DNA of 7,985 nt. Origin: Planctomycetota bacterium. GTDB lineage: Bacteria > Planctomycetota > Phycisphaerae > Sedimentisphaerales > Anaerobacaceae. The DNA lies in assembly GCA_023135255.1 (NCBI GenBank), contig JAGLTN010000258.1, positions 1 through 7,985 on the forward strand. Direction: 5' to 3'. The notes beneath the pieces are model-generated. The model did no database searches. It was not told where the DNA came from and worked only from the letters and a program-made list of their open reading frames with translations. The translations under genes were made by a program, and so were the position numbers. The stretch's first letter is position 1. Every line of letters starts with the position of its first letter. Below are positions 6,040 through 7,985 of the stretch, piece by piece.

Positions 6040-7985
6040 ATGGCAAGAAAAACAACAGTAATTACTATCACATCAATATTTTTACTTGTACTTTTTTTTG
6101 CGGGATGCAATAAATGTTCAAAATCAGAAAAAAAATGTCTCGCTGGGGACTCTCTTGTAATTCTTGACTATAATAACAACTTCAACCTGGAAAACGCACA
6201 AAAGGCTTCGACTGTAAAAGCTGTCGTAGAAGATAAAGTTCTCAAAATCAATACCGGCATTAAAGAATGGGCGTCGATAAATTTTGTTCCTGAAAATAAT
6301 AAATGGGACCTTTCTGACTATGAATTCATCGCAGCCGACATTAAAAATACCGGCAAAGAACGTGTTCATATAAACATGAGAATAGACAACGTCGGTGGCG
6401 ATGGAGAAAACTATAGCGAGACATCAGGCATAGACATCAAACCAGGAGGATCTGCTACGCTTAAAATGCGTATCTGCCCGATAAATTATAAATTAGACCC
6501 ACCGACAAAACTTATAGGTATGAAAGAAAATGTTGATTCATCAAGTGTCACCAGGATCATATTTTTTATTGCCAGACCTGAACAAAATTATTCATACCAG
6601 ATACGAAAAATATACGCCTCGAATAAACTCAAAACGTTATCCGCTGATGAATTTTTCCCATTCATCGACAAATTCGGCCAATACAAACACAAAGATTGGC
6701 CCGGAAAGATTCATTCTGACAGGGAACTTAAAAACAGAACCATCACTGAAGAAAAAGAACTCGCCAAAAATCCAGGACCAAAAAATTTCAGCAAATTTGG
6801 CGGCTGGTCAGGTGGACCTAAATTCAAAGCTACCGAATTCTTCAGAACTCTAAAACACGATGGCAAATGGTGGTTCGTTGACCCCGAAGGATACCTGTTC
6901 TTCTCCCACGGTATCGACTGTATAGGCGACTATGAGACAACTCCTGTACAACACAGAGAAAACTATTTCGAATATCTGCCGCCCAAAGACAGTCCATCCG
7001 CCGATTTCTATAAAATAGAAGAATGGGCAACAAGAGGCTACTACAAGGACCATGTCCCTTTCAACAGCTACAACTTCTGCAAGCTTAACCTCATGAGAAA
7101 ATATGGCGAAAACTGGACAGATTCCTTTAATGAAATGGTTCACAAAAGACTAAAAAACTGGGGCATAAACACCATCGCCAACTGGTCAAGCAAACAAGCC
7201 TCTCTGCTAGGTAAAACGCCTTACGTAAGGATTATCGAAACCTACACTACGAAAATGATTGAAGGGAGCCACGGCGTATGGGGCAAATTCCCTGACCCGT
7301 TTGCACCGAGTTTCAGACAAATTATAAAAGACAGATTCGCAAAACCTCTGCGTGCAGGCTTTGAAACCGAAGACGGCACAATAAACGATCCATGGTGCAT
7401 AGGATACTTCTTCGACAATGAACTAAACTGGGGCAACGATACAAGCTTATCACTGGCGACCTTGGCTTCACCGCCTGGTCAACCGGCAAAAATAGCCTGC
7501 ATTAAGTTTCTCAAGGACAGATACAAAACTATCGATGCCTTAAATAAAGTATGGGGCACATCTCATAATTCTTTTGATGCGCTTGCTAAACACCAGAGTC
7601 CTCCCGATGTCCAAAAAGCAAAAAAAGACCTGCAGGATTTTTATTCTGTTATTGCTGAAGAATATTTCAAAGTAAGCTCTCAGGTAGTAAAAGAAATTGC
7701 TCCGAACCAGCTTTATCTTGGTTGTCGTTTTGCCAGCTGGAATGACCGTGCAATAAAAGCCTGTGCGAAATACTCAGATGTTGTTACTTTTAATCTGTAT
7801 TATTACAGCGTAGAAAACTTTAAACTTCCACAAGGCGTTGACATGCCCGTCATTACCGGCGAGTTCCATTTTGGCGCTCTTGACAGAGGCCTTTTCAATG
7901 GCGGATTAAAAATAGCCAAAGACCAGAACCACAGGGCGCAGCTCTACAGAGAATACCTTTACAGTGCGTTGGCTCATCCAAACTT
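6040..7985 (+). CDS. GH50 beta-agarase-type lipoprotein (3' truncated by the window edge)
   Basis: The frame stays open from ATG 6040 to the end of the window (648 codons plus two bases). Residues 1-22 are a lipoprotein signal peptide ending LFFAGC, with Cys23 the predicted lipidation site; the next residues (NKCSKSEKKC) form a short Cys/Lys linker. About 37-190 is a beta-rich, carbohydrate-binding-like domain as found before the barrel in GH50 enzymes. The catalytic (beta/alpha)8 domain starts near FGGW (253-256) and GKWWFVDPEGYLFFSHG (275-291). The acid/base candidate is Glu461 in GYFFDNELNWG, and the nucleophile candidate is Glu608 in ITGEFHFGALDRG; both motifs are characteristic of GH50. 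Known GH50 members are retaining beta-agarases that release neoagaro-oligosaccharides, often neoagarobiose in an exo manner. The C-terminal tail, perhaps about 100 residues, lies beyond the window. Anchoring suggests action in the periplasm or at the surface. It is divergent from the DUF5107-TPR gene. Activity on porphyran or a related galactan in place of agarose is possible. Confidence 0.88.
   Translation, partial: MARKTTVITITSIFLLVLFFAGCNKCSKSEKKCLAGDSLVILDYNNNFNLENAQKASTVKAVVEDKVLKINTGIKEWASINFVPENNKWDLSDYEFIAADIKNTGKERVHINMRIDNVGGDGENYSETSGIDIKPGGSATLKMRICPINYKLDPPTKLIGMKENVDSSSVTRIIFFIARPEQNYSYQIRKIYASNKLKTLSADEFFPFIDKFGQYKHKDWPGKIHSDRELKNRTITEEKELAKNPGPKNFSKFGGWSGGPKFKATEFFRTLKHDGKWWFVDPEGYLFFSHGIDCIGDYETTPVQHRENYFEYLPPKDSPSADFYKIEEWATRGYYKDHVPFNSYNFCKLNLMRKYGENWTDSFNEMVHKRLKNWGINTIANWSSKQASLLGKTPYVRIIETYTTKMIEGSHGVWGKFPDPFAPSFRQIIKDRFAKPLRAGFETEDGTINDPWCIGYFFDNELNWGNDTSLSLATLASPPGQPAKIACIKFLKDRYKTIDALNKVWGTSHNSFDALAKHQSPPDVQKAKKDLQDFYSVIAEEYFKVSSQVVKEIAPNQLYLGCRFASWNDRAIKACAKYSDVVTFNLYYYSVENFKLPQGVDMPVITGEFHFGALDRGLFNGGLKIAKDQNHRAQLYREYLYSALAHPN

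Noticed and set aside
6124..7436. Several short minus-strand frames and a plus-strand frame at 6530-6853 within the GH50 gene
   Set aside because: All overlap the GH50 coding frame, which has clear family motifs throughout, so they are shadows.

Overview
The window (about 42% G+C by eye) holds four protein genes: two carbohydrate-active enzymes cut by the window edges, one large secreted DUF5107/TPR protein, and one quinone methyltransferase. The combination of a GH50 agarase-type lipoprotein, a GH38 alpha-mannosidase, a DUF5107-TPR protein and a menaquinone/ubiquinone methyltransferase suggests a marine, polysaccharide-degrading Gram-negative bacterium. A member of the PVC group, for example a Phycisphaerae/Sedimentisphaerales-type planctomycete, would fit, but this is inference from gene content and not from a marker gene.

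Layout. (1) 1-1468, plus strand: C-terminal half of a GH38 alpha-mannosidase, its 5' part lying outside the window. (2) 1481-1511: a hairpin terminator shared with the convergent gene. (3) 1510-2214, minus strand: ubiE/menG-type methyltransferase. (4) 2244-2319: a 76-nt structured intergenic element, copy 1. (5) 2323-5706, minus strand: a secreted protein of about 1127 aa with an N-terminal DUF5107 domain and a long TPR array. (6) 5707-6039: a divergent regulatory region with a good minus-strand sigma70-like promoter, a weaker plus-strand candidate, copy 2 of the 76-nt element and a 9-bp inverted repeat. (7) 6040-7985, plus strand: a GH50-type lipoprotein running off the right edge, with both expected catalytic glutamates present.

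How they may work together. The DUF5107-TPR gene and the GH50 gene are divergently transcribed from one control region whose two candidate -35 elements carry the same GCTTGAC word in opposite orientation. The simplest reading is a co-regulated unit for attack on an agar/porphyran-like galactan, with the GH50 enzyme membrane-anchored and the DUF5107 protein exported. GH38 may take part in a wider polysaccharide locus. ubiE looks like a housekeeping gene that happens to lie here.

The most unusual signal is the 76-nt element. Its two copies have the same length and orientation and match at 54 of 76 positions by hand count. They flank the DUF5107-TPR gene, and both can form a similar two-hairpin fold that includes one compensatory C-G to T-A change. 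I do not recognise it as a known family.
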